In this document: positions 11,601 through 32,359 of the stretch, one piece after another
Numbering within the stretch: position 1 is the first letter of the stretch
How the letters are laid out: each line of letters begins with the position of its first letter
NCBI GenBank assembly: GCA_009760855.2
Contig: WPIO01000002.1
Span: 3,619,001 to 3,683,000, forward strand
Source: Cristatella mucedo
Lineage: Eukaryota > Bryozoa > Phylactolaemata > Cristatellidae
Length of the DNA: 64,000 nt
Direction of reading: 5' to 3'
Position numbers and translations under genes: made by a program
Notes under the pieces: model-generated
What the model saw: the letters and a program-made list of their open reading frames with translations, nothing else
Told to the model about the DNA's origin: nothing
The model's database searches: none

Positions 11601-14600
11601 TGCCTGTGTTGCTCAAGATCTAATCGAGTCGCATTAAAAATTAATAAGCACGCAGTAATCGCTAAAAGGACTCGAATGATCACGTAAGGAAATAAAAAAG
11701 CTCAGAACTTACGTCAGTGTCAAAAGGAGCGTTCTTGTCTCCAGATGCCCAAATATTTTGTCCCGGCTGATTTCCCCACCTGAAGAAGCTTTCATTTGGT
11801 GTGGGAACGTTCAGCACCAATTGGTCGTCAACAAAAATTCTAAAACGTAAAGAGTGCTCTTATTTTTTAATTTACCATGATATGCTGCTATGAGACAATC
11901 TGCTAGAAACTGAGCTAGCCAAAAAGATGATATTTTAATTAAAGCACCGGGGCTTGTTTCCAACCTTTGCTTATAGCTAAAAGGTCATCGCAAATATATT
12001 TATTAGTTATCTACGTAAATTCTGTAATTGGTACAGTATTCAGTGAATGTAGCGAGCGCATCATGCGGTCAATACGGTAGAGAATGCAAGCAGTTCGTGA
12101 GAAGAAATGCTTACTTAATGTGGTCTTTCGTCCAGTCCAGAACGTACTTATGGAACCCGTCAGCATAGCTCACACCGGTGGCAGCCCTACACAAAGTAGC
12201 AGATAACGAAAACGCAACGACGAAATTACGCACAAAACAAGCCCATAGTAAAGAAGTGGATGAAAAAGAGTGAAACTCACTTCTTCTTGTGGGTCATGCT
12301 CCATCGGTTATTGCCGCCGTCTACACCCCAGTGTAAGGTGGAGCCCATGTCCCATATGCCCAGGCCACCGTAGTTTTTATTGCCTGTAAGATAGAACAAT
12401 TTAGAATTGCTTTCAGTTCAAAATAATTGCAAAGATTACGTTATCAGTCTCGCCATAATTCTCCTGCTCACCGATTGTCTCGATGATATCAATTTCTCCT
12501 GACCTCGGCCAACCGCCATATTTGTTGTTTCGTGGAAGCATCCATATTGCTGCAAAGAAAATATCCCCGTGTCAGCAGGTATCCGCATAGAAAAGACCTT
12601 GGACCTCGACAGGCTGCTTTGTCAAGCGGCTGTATGCAAGTTTCTTGAGGCTTGAACCCTTGCTACTCGCTGCCCTATGAGCCAATTTCTGACACCGTTT
12701 AAGCGGGTCTTGTGTTAACTAGTTGCTTACGTGCATCTGATCTAGGTTAGCAAAGCCAGTGCTGCACCACGCTCGCTGGCAAACGAAAGCCTACGCGTCC
12801 ACACTGCAACATTATCATTTCAGCAACTTTGCCGTTTCGGTAGCCTGCGTTGGTCGAGCTTCTTACCTGGCCACAGCCAGTCACCCTTTGGCATCTTGGC
12901 GACGATCTCCACTCGGCCGTACCTGATAGTCGCCTTTGTTGTCAGCTTGGCAGACATGACAGGATTAAGAAAGCCGTCTCTGCCGTTTCGAAGGCAGCCC
13001 CAGTTTCCATCGTTTGTGCAAATACCGTACATTTCTGTAAAACGATGCTTCTGTTAACAGCTGCAGTCAGAATGAGCCGCAAATAGAGAGCAGCTTCCCG
13101 CAGTCTGGTTACAAGCACCTTTAATGTCCCATTTGCCTGTTCGTAGGAAGCTTTCTCCGAAACGGTCAGCAGTCAACGTCTAAATAAAATTGTGTACTGT
13201 CCTTACAATATCTTAGCAGATTATGAGCAAGCAGTGAACCTGACCTCTTTACTTGTGCACCGCAAGGTTTAACTTTTGCAAACAATGCATAAAAAATATG
13301 CATTACATAGAAAAGCTCAGCCCGCAGTTAATTCGCTAGCGCCATAAGCGATAAGACTGTCAAAGTTTCATCTAGAGGTAGAAAGGTACGTCGCCAGCGT
13401 AAACAATAATGTTTAAAAACTTGTACAGCATGGCAACTTTAGCAAACGAAAAAGTATCAAAAGTATGAAGATCTTCTGTTCTAGCCAATACATAAATATT
13501 GGCATAGGAAATCTTCAATAAATATTGGAAATACTTATGACAAAAGGTTGCCATTTAATGTGAAATAGTACGTGCGGGCATTGAGCAATTATTACCTCGT
13601 TGCTAGCTGGTATTTGGTATGATGTATTATCTGGGGCTAATTCACCAGTCGCCTGTCAAGCTGATGCTTCATTGCCGCTCACGGTTCAGTTTTTGTAGCA
13701 ATAAACTTGCAGCTATATATTTTCACTGATACAGATAAGTTTCGTGGTGCTGGTATATTATTTAGTCCGGTGATTTACTGCAAAATTATATGCAAAGAGC
13801 TTCCATAGTGCTGTTTCTCTTGAACTTGATTGTTCCTCTTAGATATAGAGTATTTTTGTTTCTGTTACTTAGAAGCTTATTTTTTATCTATTTAAAATAA
13901 AAATTTTGCATTAAAAAGTTAAGTTTTTAAGGGTTTAGACTAATACATTGTAGCAGGCACAATATATACTGCAAATAAATTTCATATCTTTATTTCTTGC
14001 AATGCTCAGTCGTGGAGTATATAAAATGAATTCGATGCAGTGTGTAAGAAACATCGCCGCGGAACGTTGTTTATCAATATCTGTATACGGTAAACATGGC
14101 TCATTATTTCTCCATATTTACATTGATTCATCGCTGCTTTCAAAAGCCGAGCCAAATCATAGTACTTCCTGACTGCGATGGCACATGCCGCAAATGTAAA
14201 GGGCAAATGGCCTTAAAGCTCATTCACATAGTACCGGTTTATCTGTTACGATATTCTCCCCAGTAAACTTATAGTTCAGTTATCACGGTTTTCTGTTGGA
14301 AAATTATTAAGGTATTGCCGTCATTATTTAATTTCTTCATTAAAGATAGCTTTTTAGATATTAATTATGCATGCCATAAAATTTTCGGCTGAACTCAGTG
14401 GCCAGCTCAGTGCTAGGTCCGGTTCTTTTCACGGTTTATACTCTGCCTCTTGCTGATGTGATTGCCAAGCACAATCTAGGCTTTCACTTCTATGCGGATG
14501 ACACTCAGTTTTACCTTTGCTTTGATCCATCCCAGCCTTCGAGCACCTCAAATTCTCTAAACTCACTAGCTGCATGCATTGATGACATCCGCACATGGAT

Positions 14601-17600
14601 GGCAGCAAATTTTCTAAAACTTAATGATGATAAAACTAACTTACTAGTTATGGGCAAACCAAGTGTGATCCAGAGATTGGAAAGGCTGACTCTCAAAATT
14701 GGCTCTGCCAGCATATCTCCAATTAAATCAGCTCAAAATCTAGGTGTCATATTCCAAAGCGACCTCTCGTTAGACGACCATATCAGCTCCACAGTCAAAT
14801 CCGCCTTTTTTCAGCTTCATAACATTGCTAAAATTCGGGCTTGTTTAGATAAGGATACCACATCTAAGTTAGTCCATGCATTCGTGACATCTCGTCTCGA
14901 CTTCTGGAACTCACTGCTTACTGGCCTACCAGCATGTGCGATCAGGCGATTGCAGCTGGTGCAAAACTCTGCAGCTAGGCTTGTCTGTCGTGAGCGTCGC
15001 AGTTGCCACATTACTCCACTTCTCGCCGACCTGCATTGGCTACCAGTCAAGCAACGGATTGACTTCAAGGTTTTGTCGCTCACTTTTAGGTCCCTTCATT
15101 CTATGGCTCCAGCCTATCTGTCAGATATACTACCCCATCAGGCCAAGCATCGTACCACCCGCTTTTCGGAATCCAACAGTCTAGAAATGCCTCATACAAA
15201 CCTTAAATCTTTTGGAGACCATGCATTTAGTTCATATGCTCCCAAAGCCTGGAACTCCCTCCCGACCTGCGTCAAAACATCCCCTGACCTGACCACATTT
15301 AAAAGGAACCTAAAAACACACCTATTTAGGACAGCATTTAGTGGGTCCCTGTGATTCGTCCTTGATGTGCTTATGCGTGCTGACACTGTGCATGCTGCCA
15401 CTAACCACATTTGCATGCTGATCCTGTGCATGTCACCCTTAACCATATTATTCATTTTGTTTGTTTTTTCAAGCATGATTTTACTTACCGTTCAATTGCA
15501 TTTTACTTTACTGCAAATGTAAAGCGCCTAGAGAGAGATTAAGTTCTCTGAGGGCGCTTTATCAAGTGAATTATTATTATTAATTATTATTATTATATAG
15601 TTTGATATAAGTCGACTCTCTCTGCATGATATTTTTAGCCTTGGCTGATTGAGTAGCAGTTTTTGCAGCGACTTAGCCGCCCCAACGGCACGCAGCAAAG
15701 GTGCCGGCCTGCGCTGCCTTTGCAGGCAGAAGGCGGCCATGATTATGCGATATGCAGCGCTACTCAAAATCTATCAATCACTCGAGCAAACTCAAGATAT
15801 GCAAAGGAATTTGGCTGCGGGTAGTCGAGGAAAGAAATTGGCCGGCGATTCCCTAGCACACAAGCACGCTCGCGCTCATAACCATGTGTGCCCATACGTT
15901 TCGGAGCAGCCACTGAACTCTCCGACTGATCACGCGAGCCTATGGATGAGTTTCAAAGCTTTAGTATCTATTTTAGGATGACCTCACCCCAGTTCCTTGA
16001 GCTAGCCTCGATGCGACATTCGTGGTATTTCCTTGCGCGTGCAACTACGGCGAGTCCTTACTCTGCTCGTCTGTCACCTGAACTTATCACTCGGTATCAA
16101 GGTCAGACTTCGCGGCTGAAGCGCGACGCATTTGGCTGACTACTTTTGGGGCACCTGGATCCCCGGCATGAAACTTCTCCGTAAAAAGGAGGGATGGGAA
16201 TCGCGTTTGGTAGCCCTTGAAGATTCTGAGACCTTCTAGACATAAGCGGAAAGGAGGTCTCGGCAGGGACGGGCGGTATCTAGTATGTCTGCTCCGTCGC
16301 ATTCAGTAGAGGACCTGGTAAAAGTAGCGTTATACGCCACGACTTGACTTGCTTATCGACGTGCCTATGCCCACCACGCGGTTTATCAAGAAATATTCTC
16401 TTACAATTCTTAATTCAGCTATTTAATATGCGATCGAATGAAAGATTGTGCATACAGTCTTCTCCGAGGCTTTTTGACGAGCTTAGTTTCTCCGAGTATT
16501 AATAACAATAAGAATAATAATGATAAATTTGATTTATCCCCATTAGAGAACTCATTAGCTTTCTAGGCACTACAAATTTGGCGCAATAATGAAAGAAAAG
16601 TCTAACTAGTGACGCGAAAACCTGGCAGGAGAAGGATAATATGGCCGGCAGTACAGGACGCGTGCGCAAGTGGAGTTGATAATTGCGACATAAACAAAGC
16701 CAAGTGCAGCGTCATTGTCGGGACGTACATTATTGGGATTATTTTCTTGTTACCATTGGAACGCTTTGATTCAAGTGCAATGGAATTAAATATAACGCTT
16801 ATCCGTAATCCTGCATGAACAGTTACCTCTTTTAGTGCTCGCTAGCGTCAACCAAGATAAGGTTAGTTTGCCATTAAAACCGCAGACCGATCTTTCTTAA
16901 TGCCGGCTGGCTTGCGAAATGACAGAATGAGGTAAATGTGCTGGAATATAATCAAATTCGCGAACCGATTACATACCCAATAACGGCACCAAAGAGCGTC
17001 GAGTGCCTCTATCGAGAGCAATTGAGTCAAACTGTTTGATTCAATTGGTTCAAGAATGCCAGGCTTTGAATTCTAGCAGACTGATTAGGGTGCCGGACTG
17101 TGTGCAGGTTTGTCTGAACAGTGCTAAATTTTAGACTCGAGTACTGTGATTCCCCTCTCGGCAGACATCCAAAACAAGCACTCAGGCCTCCGCCGCCTGT
17201 CGCATAGAACTGCTACAGAACTCTCCCGATTCTCTCTGGGAAGCATACCCACGCTTTCTATACAGCATCTGCGAAGTGCCTAAAAAGAGATTCAGTTCTC
17301 TTAGGGCACTATACAAATCTATTACAGTCGAGCCCCTCCCAATTCGTGCTTTGAGTCTTGCAGCTTCATCATATCGCGTTTTTTTAAACACATTCAAAGT
17401 CTACAGGCATTAAAAGGACCGTTAAGATGCCGAAGATCAACAAACTTAAAGCAGACGTACGACGCGCACGAACGTTGTTTTCCTACCGGCATCAAGTAAA
17501 GCGTATTTCCCTTGACGTAGCTGTTTTGCCTTTCAGGTGTGTACGCCTGGAACTCCCAATTCTAAAAAAATGAAACAACTTGTAGTAAGTCCGCTTTGCT

Positions 17601-19285
17601 GTCCTTGGCGTTTGAGCAAACAATTTCGCGATGGGTAACCGAAAAACTTGTGTCAGAGAAGCGTGCCCGCCACTCTATAACATAATACAGCATGAAGGAG
17701 GCTGCGAATACTGACACAGTGAGCTGAGCAATCACGCATTCTCTCGGAGTGCAACGTAAAAAGCTCGAAGAGCTTGGCAAGGGTAAATGTAATAACGTAC
17801 TTAATGTAATCTCCTTACTATAGTATCAGGTCTTGTGCGACCTGTCAACTGCACCTCAGCAAAATTCTCTTCAGCAACAATTTCAAAGTGTTGTTCACAG
17901 CGACGATGTGCTATTAATATCGTGTGCCTAAAATGTGACTGCGTGGCAGCTCACTCCGATCCTCGATTTCCTACCAAGGCTTCTGGTTAGCCATGACCAG
18001 GTATCTCATATTAATCAACAACTCCACTGTGTGCTAGAAAAAGTCTACATCTTAAGCAAAGAGCCAACTGAGCATCCTGCGTTTCATGCAGTTATGAAAA
18101 GTGGTCTTTATCGCAAGAAAGAAATTGCCGAAAAAACAATATCCGCCTCGAAGAACATTACTGATATTTCCGTGCAGTTACATACAACCTTGTGGAGGCG
18201 TTGAAGAGTCTGCCGCTTAAAACACAGCATTAATTATTACTTCGATCAGGGTGAACTTATTCGAAGCTCTCAACGGATTCGTATATAATTCATTTTATAT
18301 AATTCATTTGTATAGCGCCCCAAGAGAACTTAATCTCTATTCAGGCGCTTCACATATGCCTCGGGGCTCGAGCCCACGACCTCGGCATGACCTCCGTCGG
18401 GGGCGTGCACCTTAACCGCTGGACCAAACCAGCTCGGCATTTACGAATTGCATTTGGATTCACAAGCGCAATACAAACTCGCTCGAGAACTTATGCAGTA
18501 ATAAATTGAGCAATAGTGTAGGCTAGCAAAGAGAGAGGGAAATCTTACGAAGCCTCCATAGAGAGACACTTCATGCTCCCACTTGGAGAGGTCAAGGGTG
18601 CCAAAGTTGTCTTCGAGCACCAGCTGCAGCTGTCCGCTGACGGGCGTGTTGCTGTTCACTGGCGCCACCGGTGCCTGACTGCCGCCCGTGGCTTTCCATT
18701 GCTGATCAAGAAGGTTGTAGCCAAGACCGTTGCGAACCGCGTGAACCCAATAGTACACAGTGTCTCCGTTGTTAACTGTAACAGCGGTATTCTCGTGGAC
18801 CCACTTTCCTGCTGAAAGAAAGGAAAGACTTTAATTGACTTGAACTTTGAATAGTATAGCGAGTCCGCATCCCCAAACGACTGCGCATCCGCTCGTAGCT
18901 TACCAGAAGATACAGCGGCCACGTCGAAATTCCACTGACCGGCCTTCACCCCTGGGAGAGGCGAGTTGATGTTGTAATGAACCGCAACGAGAGTAGTGCC
19001 AGGAGTGTCTGCAGGAATTTAGAGAGATCTCATTAAGATGTCGAGCTAGCATGCAAGTCACCAATGCAAGTCATCGACTGCACTACAATTACGCACATTA
19101 TAAAGCTCCCCAAGTGCCACGCTATTGCAACAATCACTTGGCAGTAGCAACAAGCTTTGCGTGAAGAACTTACCAGCGATCTCGAATCGAATTCCTCGGG
19201 GACTTATGAGTGAGATGGTCGGCTGGGGTACATTCGCCGAGCAGACGGCCAGGAGTGCGGGCAGCACCAACAGCACCGAAGCCAT
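8632..19285 (-). CDS. GNBP: Beta-1,3-glucan-binding protein (CBM39 + GH16), copy A
   Basis: Eleven exons, from the start codon: 19174-19285, 18904-19008, 18549-18811, 17487-17561, 13119-13179, 12867-13034, 12472-12549, 12281-12383, 12115-12186, 11713-11839, 8632-8844. They sum to 1377 nt (458 aa plus stop). All introns are GT-AG; the exon 5 donor (GTGCTT) is weak. Residues 1-18 form a signal peptide ending near AVCSA. Residues about 19-120 are CBM39-like (NVPQPTISLISPRGIRFEIA, YYWVHAVRNGLGYNLLDQQW). A short Pro/Ser/Val linker follows, then a GH16 fold from LVLEDNF to the end (TLTADRFGESFLRTG, DWLWPAIWMLP, WGVD, ILNVAVGGTNGF). The motif GEIDIIE puts glutamates at about 280 and 285, so a catalytic-type active site is kept. 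Family role: a secreted recognition protein that binds fungal or bacterial beta-1,3-glucan upstream of immune proteolytic cascades. Introns 3, 4 and 10 hold transposon copies. Confidence 0.95.
8845..11712 (-). other. Intron 10 of GNBP copy A
   Basis: AT-rich. It contains an old minus-strand LINE remnant at about 10000-10560 and no other recognisable gene. Confidence 0.8.
10000..10560 (-). mobile_element. CR1/L2-type LINE remnant, highly decayed
   Basis: The nucleotide sequence can be followed against the better copies (14880-15340 on the plus strand), for example the aaaagtaagtgacagaacc block and the cacaaatgcac block, but no frame survives. It lies in intron 10 of gene A. Confidence 0.6.
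14393..15600 (+). mobile_element. CR1/L2-type LINE, 5'-truncated, with an open ORF2 C-terminus
   Basis: An uninterrupted frame at 14398-15354 gives 318 aa, the C-terminal third of a non-LTR reverse transcriptase. It starts just before the catalytic block (VLGPVLFTVYTLPLADVIA, then FYADDTQFYLCF with both aspartates) and continues through LNDDKTNLLVMG, VTSRLDFWNSLLTGLPA, ARLVCRERRSCH, LHWLPVKQRI and YLSDILPHQAKHR to a TGA. The 3' UTR ends in the hairpin tail (near 15518-15565) and an ATT microsatellite. The open frame suggests it is among the youngest copies here. It sits antisense in intron 4 of gene A. It has no start of its own and is dead as an element. Confidence 0.92.
15649..16140 (+). 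mobile_element. Possible PIF/Harbinger-type transposase fragment
   Basis: Two overlapping open stretches (15649-15981 and 15942-16139) in different frames. The second reads DEFQSFSIYFRMTSPQFLEL, which resembles the conserved F..YFRM....F..L block near the start of PIF/Harbinger nucleases (HARBI1-like). The first reads MRYAALLKIYQSLEQTQDMQ and could be the preceding N-terminal part after a frameshift. The catalytic DDE part is not visible. The stretch is more GC-rich than the surrounding intron. It could instead be chance open frames. Confidence 0.33.
17270..17330 (+). repeat. SINE/LINE 3' tail fragment
   Basis: Contains gtgcctaaaaagagattcag followed by tctcttagggcac: both arms of the shared hairpin, in intron 4 of gene A close to exon 4. 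Confidence 0.65.
18296..18437 (-). mobile_element. tRNA-derived SINE with LINE-like 3' tail
   Basis: On the minus strand it begins with gagctggtttggtccagcgg (A-box region) followed by ttaaggtg, has a B-box-like cgtgggctcgagcccc, and ends in gaagcgcctgaatagagatt with a closing arm ggcgctat. It matches the copy at 31350 almost end to end. It lies in intron 3 of gene A, with the element on the same strand as the gene. Confidence 0.85.
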
Positions 19286-19326
19286 CCTGGCCGTTTTGAC
19301 CTGACCTGATCCGTCAGGCCGAATGA

Positions 19327-19338
19327 TATATTTATATA
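19327..19338 (-). promoter_or_regulatory. TATA box of GNBP copy A
   Basis: The minus strand reads TATATAAATATA, a near-ideal TATA box, about 42-53 nt upstream of the A start codon. This predicts a 5' UTR of only 10-25 nt. Confidence 0.6.
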
Positions 19339-19988
19339 TCGATTCGAAATCGCTTTATCAGCATCAAGAGTGCCTGGTATTAGCGTAATCGGCTTTTCAT
19401 TGTGCGCAAGCGACCTCATTTTCGCTCTCCGACAGCAATCAGTTTACTCAACGGCTGATCTGCAAGGGTCAAAGATAAAGAGAGGTTTCCCAGGCGCGAC
19501 TGTCGCGTATGGATCGCGGGAAACGGTTCAGGTAGTCAGCCAGAAATGTGCATCGGTTGCGGCACTGTTATCCTGGTTGAAAGCGCAGCTGTTCTACCTG
19601 AACTCTGCACTCGCCAAGATATCTCAGGCCAAACCTGTAAGGTATGCCAGGCTAGCGATAAAGCTCATCCAAGTTTTATCACCAGATATGCTTGGGCGAG
19701 CCTCTGCAGCAGTGGATAACTGAGGAAAACGCAGTCTGACTCAGCAAATCCGTAAACAAAACTACCGTGCTGATGTGGAAAATCTAATCGATTTCAGAAT
19801 TCTCTTGAACGATGTCGCCTACCACCGCATCCGGTTTTGTACCGCTGCCCACTATTTTTAATCGCTCGCTAAAATGAAGCGCTTGCTGTGCTGGCGATGC
19901 AAGTTAACTAATTTTAAATTTGTCTCGAAGCAAATATCCACATGACACGAACTGGACAGAGTGGGTCAGGGCGCCGGCGGGTTTTGGA

Positions 19989-20215
19989 GCTGGGGCTGTT
20001 CGGGGCTTCGCCTGGTGCGTTGGGCAGGGACAGGGAAAGAGGCCGGGGCGGGGTAGGGCTGGGGCGGTTCATGGCTTCGCCTGGTGCGTTGGGCAGGGAC
20101 AGGGAAAGAGGCCGGGGCGGGGGGGCCGGAGCTGTTCAGGGCTTCGCCTGGTGCGTTGGGCAGGGACAGGGAAAGAGGCCGGGGCGCGGGGGGGGGGGGG
20201 GCTGGGGCTGTTCAG
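19989..20215. repeat. GC-rich minisatellite, three copies of about 67-69 bp
   Basis: The core cttcgcctggtgcgttgggc recurs at 20006, 20075 and 20142, each time followed by agggacagggaaagaggccg and a G-rich spacer. A partial fourth unit ends near 20215 after a run of about 14 G. It lies between the divergent genes A and B, about 365 bp upstream of the B start. A 157-codon frame crosses it only because the unit lacks stops; I do not regard it as a gene. Confidence 0.9.
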
Positions 20216-20578
20216 TGCATGGCAAAAGAGAGGGCATGAAACGGCAAGTTGCTTCCGCCAGAAGGTTATTAACGAAATGCTGTGCCACATTATGTGCGAC
20301 TCAAACGTGTTCGGTCAACTGATGAGCTCGCGCCCGATATCGGTATCCGATAGCAAAGGCGATGAGAGAGGCGCTCCAGCAAATTCAGGTTGAGCTGCAA
20401 TCGCCGGCTCAGCAGCCAAGTCCTGAAGAATGGCGCTGGGAGCAAGCAGACGGCAGTCTCGGTCGAAATTCAAGCTCGTGCCTCGCGCCAGCGAGGGTCG
20501 CCGAACGATTGCCGGCTATATCTACCGGTGACAGCTGCTGCATGTATCGGCGACAGCCGAGGAGTGGGTCACTTCACC

Positions 20579-29917
<9,339 letters not shown>

Positions 29918-29930
29918 CGATCGCTCCTTC

Positions 29931-29936
29931 AATAAA
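29931..29936 (+). promoter_or_regulatory. Polyadenylation signal of GNBP copy B
   Basis: AATAAA begins 14 nt after the stop codon of gene B. Confidence 0.65.
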
Positions 29937-30584
29937 GCGAACTGACAGACCGAAGCCGGCGGTCGCAATTAATGCACGCTGACCTCCGACCACTGAGCGC
30001 AGCGCGACAGTGCGCGCGAGCTACTCATCCGTGCGAGTTCGCGTGTCGCGGCTGAGAAATATCACGAGCTTTCAGGGTGAGTTAAAAGTAATGAGAGGGC
30101 TTTTTTATCAGCCGCTACCGACGGGGATGCGTGCGCTCGCTGCGTACGTGCGCCAGCCGTCTGGGCTTCGCTCCGTTGGCCTGCCTCTTTTGGCGTCAGC
30201 TCGTACTCTGTCTGGCGCACATAATCGAGAGAGAAGCACCAAAGCCCAGCTGAAACTTGATTGAGAAGATAAATATCATACGGTGAGCCATTACGGCTTA
30301 CAGACTATGTGGGTGTTACGCAGGAGAGTTTTTTTTATAGCGCACTCACAGCCTAAGTGGCTTTCGGTGGTACGCATTCGGTAGCCAACAGACTTCGTCT
30401 CACGCAACAAAGAGAAAGTGGGAAGCATAGCAGAGCCAGGAGAGCAGTTGAGGTAGCGAGTGAACTAATAATAAGGGTTAGGTCTTTCCACTTTCGTGCG
30501 ACTATAGGTTTGAGCATTACTGCTATTTCAGTCTCATAATCGCTCGGCTTTTCTGGCAGCAATTTTGCTGTCGCCAGTTTTCTT

Positions 30585-31055
30585 CACTTCTCATCAGTGA
30601 GCTGCACTGGCTCCCCATCAGGCAGGGTATGGGCTTCAGGATTTTGTCACTTAGTTGAGGTACCTTTATTTTCTTGCTCCGGACAACCTATTCGAATTAC
30701 TCTTCAAACAGGCTAGGTAACCTTTCACTTGCTCTACTGGCAAAAATAGTTTATTAATGTCTTGAACCGACCTAAAATCTCTAGGAGACTGTGACTTTAG
30801 TTGGTATGCTCGCAAAGCCTGGAGATCAATCTTTACTGACGTCAAGCCCTCTGACTTGACGATATTAAAAAAGCAGCTAAAAGCGCACCTCTTCCTCGCA
30901 GTTGTTGCTGTGTCCGTTTGAATAGTTCTTTGTGGGAGTATGTGGGTGACAGTGTGCTTGCCAGCACTCAGCATTGGACATGCTTCTTTTACAGCATATG
31001 AAAAATGCTGTGAAAGGCACCTAGTTCTCTTAAGGTGTTACATAAATGTCTTAGA
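30585..31055 (+). mobile_element. CR1/L2-type LINE, decayed 3' end
   Basis: It can be followed against 15020-15560: gagctgcactggctccccat, the aggattttgtcactta block, the aaaaagcagctaaaagcgcacc block and a worn tail near 31010-31045. No open frame. Confidence 0.65.
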
Positions 31056-31293
31056 ATTATATGCGTTATTATGGTTTAGCCTAGGCTTTAAATCACCATT
31101 TACGTTCTAACGAATGCGAACAGTGCGCGTGTCAATGTCGACGACTAGAGAGCGAATACGCTCCGCGTTTTACGTAGGTCCAGAGGCACGTAGGGGTAAC
31201 CCTCACGAGCGGCTCGACGTCGGGTGCTTGGCAACCAGCGCATGCATGGCTGACTATATAGCTGAGCCGTTAGTGGCGGATGCAAGGCAAAAG

Positions 31294-31367
31294 TGAACAG
31301 AGCGAACGAACGCCGAGCTGGTTTGCAAAAGTGTACAGAGCGAACGAACGCCGAGCTGGTTTGGTCT
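31294..31367. repeat. Tandem duplication, 37 bp, at the 5' end of a SINE
   Basis: The stretch agcgaacgaacgccgagctg plus gtttg occurs twice in a row. The second copy runs into the SINE body. Confidence 0.8.
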
Positions 31368-31510
31368 AGCGGTTAAGGTGCTCACCCCGATCAAGGTCTG
31401 ACTGAGGTCGTGGGCTCGAGCCCCGAGGCGTATGTGAAGCGCCTGAATAGAGATTAAGTTCTCTTGGGCGCTAAATAAATGAATTATATTATTATTATAT
31501 TATTAAGGCC
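31350..31510 (+). mobile_element. tRNA-derived SINE, full copy, with LINE-like 3' tail
   Basis: The head starts ccgagctggtttggtctagc then ggttaagg (RNA polymerase III A-box-like, 31362-31378). A B-box-like tgggctcgagcccc follows at 31411-31424. The 3' part, gaagcgcctgaatagagatt with closing arm gggcgct, matches the terminal hairpin of the window's LINEs and ends in an ATT microsatellite. This fits a SINE mobilised in trans by the LINE through a shared tail. It is the best reference copy in the window. Confidence 0.88.
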
Positions 31511-32351
31511 GTCGGCCGATTAAACGCAGAAAAATGCTTCGCCCTAGGCGTAGCATCTAATGCAGAAATCTCCGGGTGACGGCTAGTGCTCCACCGATTG
31601 AGCAATGCAGACTACCGCTGGCCAAGGCATTCAATAAAGGGCCATACAGCCGCGGCATTAAGTCGCCACTTACGTGCTCGCGTCGAATACCGACGTACTG
31701 CGTGTCTGTATTTATAAATTAAAACTTTGGCGATATAGCTATTGTTATTATTTTGTGAAGGAATATCATCCCGCTGACAACTTTTCGGGCAAGTTGAAAA
31801 TATTGCGTACGAATGGCAGCTTCTTTAAAAACCTGCTCAATCGATAACGATTTTCACCAGATTCATTCCAGTTCACTTCACTGTTCGCAGAATCATCGCA
31901 AAACACTTAAACGAAGCTAAGCGTGTTAGAACCGCTACCTATAAGATTTTCTTCGGCACATCAAATAGTGCCCCAAAATATTTTGGTCATTTAAATAGTC
32001 CACCTCGACCACGAGTCTCACCGAAGTTCACATTATTCAGTTTACAGTAACACATACGTACACGCTACCTGACTAGAGCTCTGTGAAATTTATAAGAATA
32101 TTCAGACGGCGAGCGGCTTGTGACCGAGTCTCTTGTGTTCGGAAAGAAAATTAAATTTTTTACAATGAGACTACGCGGGATACCAATAAAACCGTTAACT
32201 CTGCACCCTCCATGTTTAATCTGTGTTGAGCGAAAAGTTTTAAGGAATAGGATTCTAACTGAAACGCAAGCTCACATACCAGCATTTCATTTCAGCGGAC
32301 GAAATAAAACATCTTAGCTCATACAGAACAATTCTTGTTCTGAGAGACATA

Positions 32352-32357
32352 TTTATT
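32352..32357 (-). promoter_or_regulatory. Polyadenylation signal of GNBP copy C
   Basis: AATAAA on the minus strand begins 2 nt after the stop codon of gene C. Confidence 0.55.
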
Positions 32358-32359
32358 AT

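Larger units (their letters stand above)
13180..17486 (-). other. Intron 4 of GNBP copy A
   Basis: The longest intron of gene A (4.3 kb). It carries a 5'-truncated LINE on the opposite strand (14393-15600), a GC-richer stretch with a Harbinger-like segment (15649-16140), and SINE/LINE tail fragments at about 16530-16590 (minus) and 17270-17330 (plus). The part 13180-14390 is AT-rich with nothing recognised. Confidence 0.8.
29937..32351. other. Intergenic region between B and C (tail to tail)
   Basis: GC content falls back to the window's AT-rich level at about 30.3 kb. A decayed plus-strand LINE end (30585-31055), a duplicated 37-bp stretch (31294-31367) and a complete SINE (31350-31510) follow. 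31511-32351 shows only an A-box-like motif on the minus strand at about 31581-31620 and no gene. Confidence 0.7.

Noticed and set aside
17935-18204. 89-codon frame in intron 3 of gene A
   Set aside because: It looks moderately protein-like (KEIAEKTISASKNITDIS) but starts at GTG, has no family motif and no clear splice sites; a chance frame cannot be excluded.
19920-20393. 157-codon frame with a repeated FAWCVGQGQGKRPGRG unit
   Set aside because: It is produced by the G-rich minisatellite, whose unit lacks stops; unit lengths of 67-69 bp would break a real repeat protein, and no signal or partner exon was seen.
31350-31430. A genuine tRNA gene
   Set aside because: The A and B boxes are tRNA-like, but the sequence does not fold into a full cloverleaf by eye and continues into a LINE-like tail, so it is a SINE.
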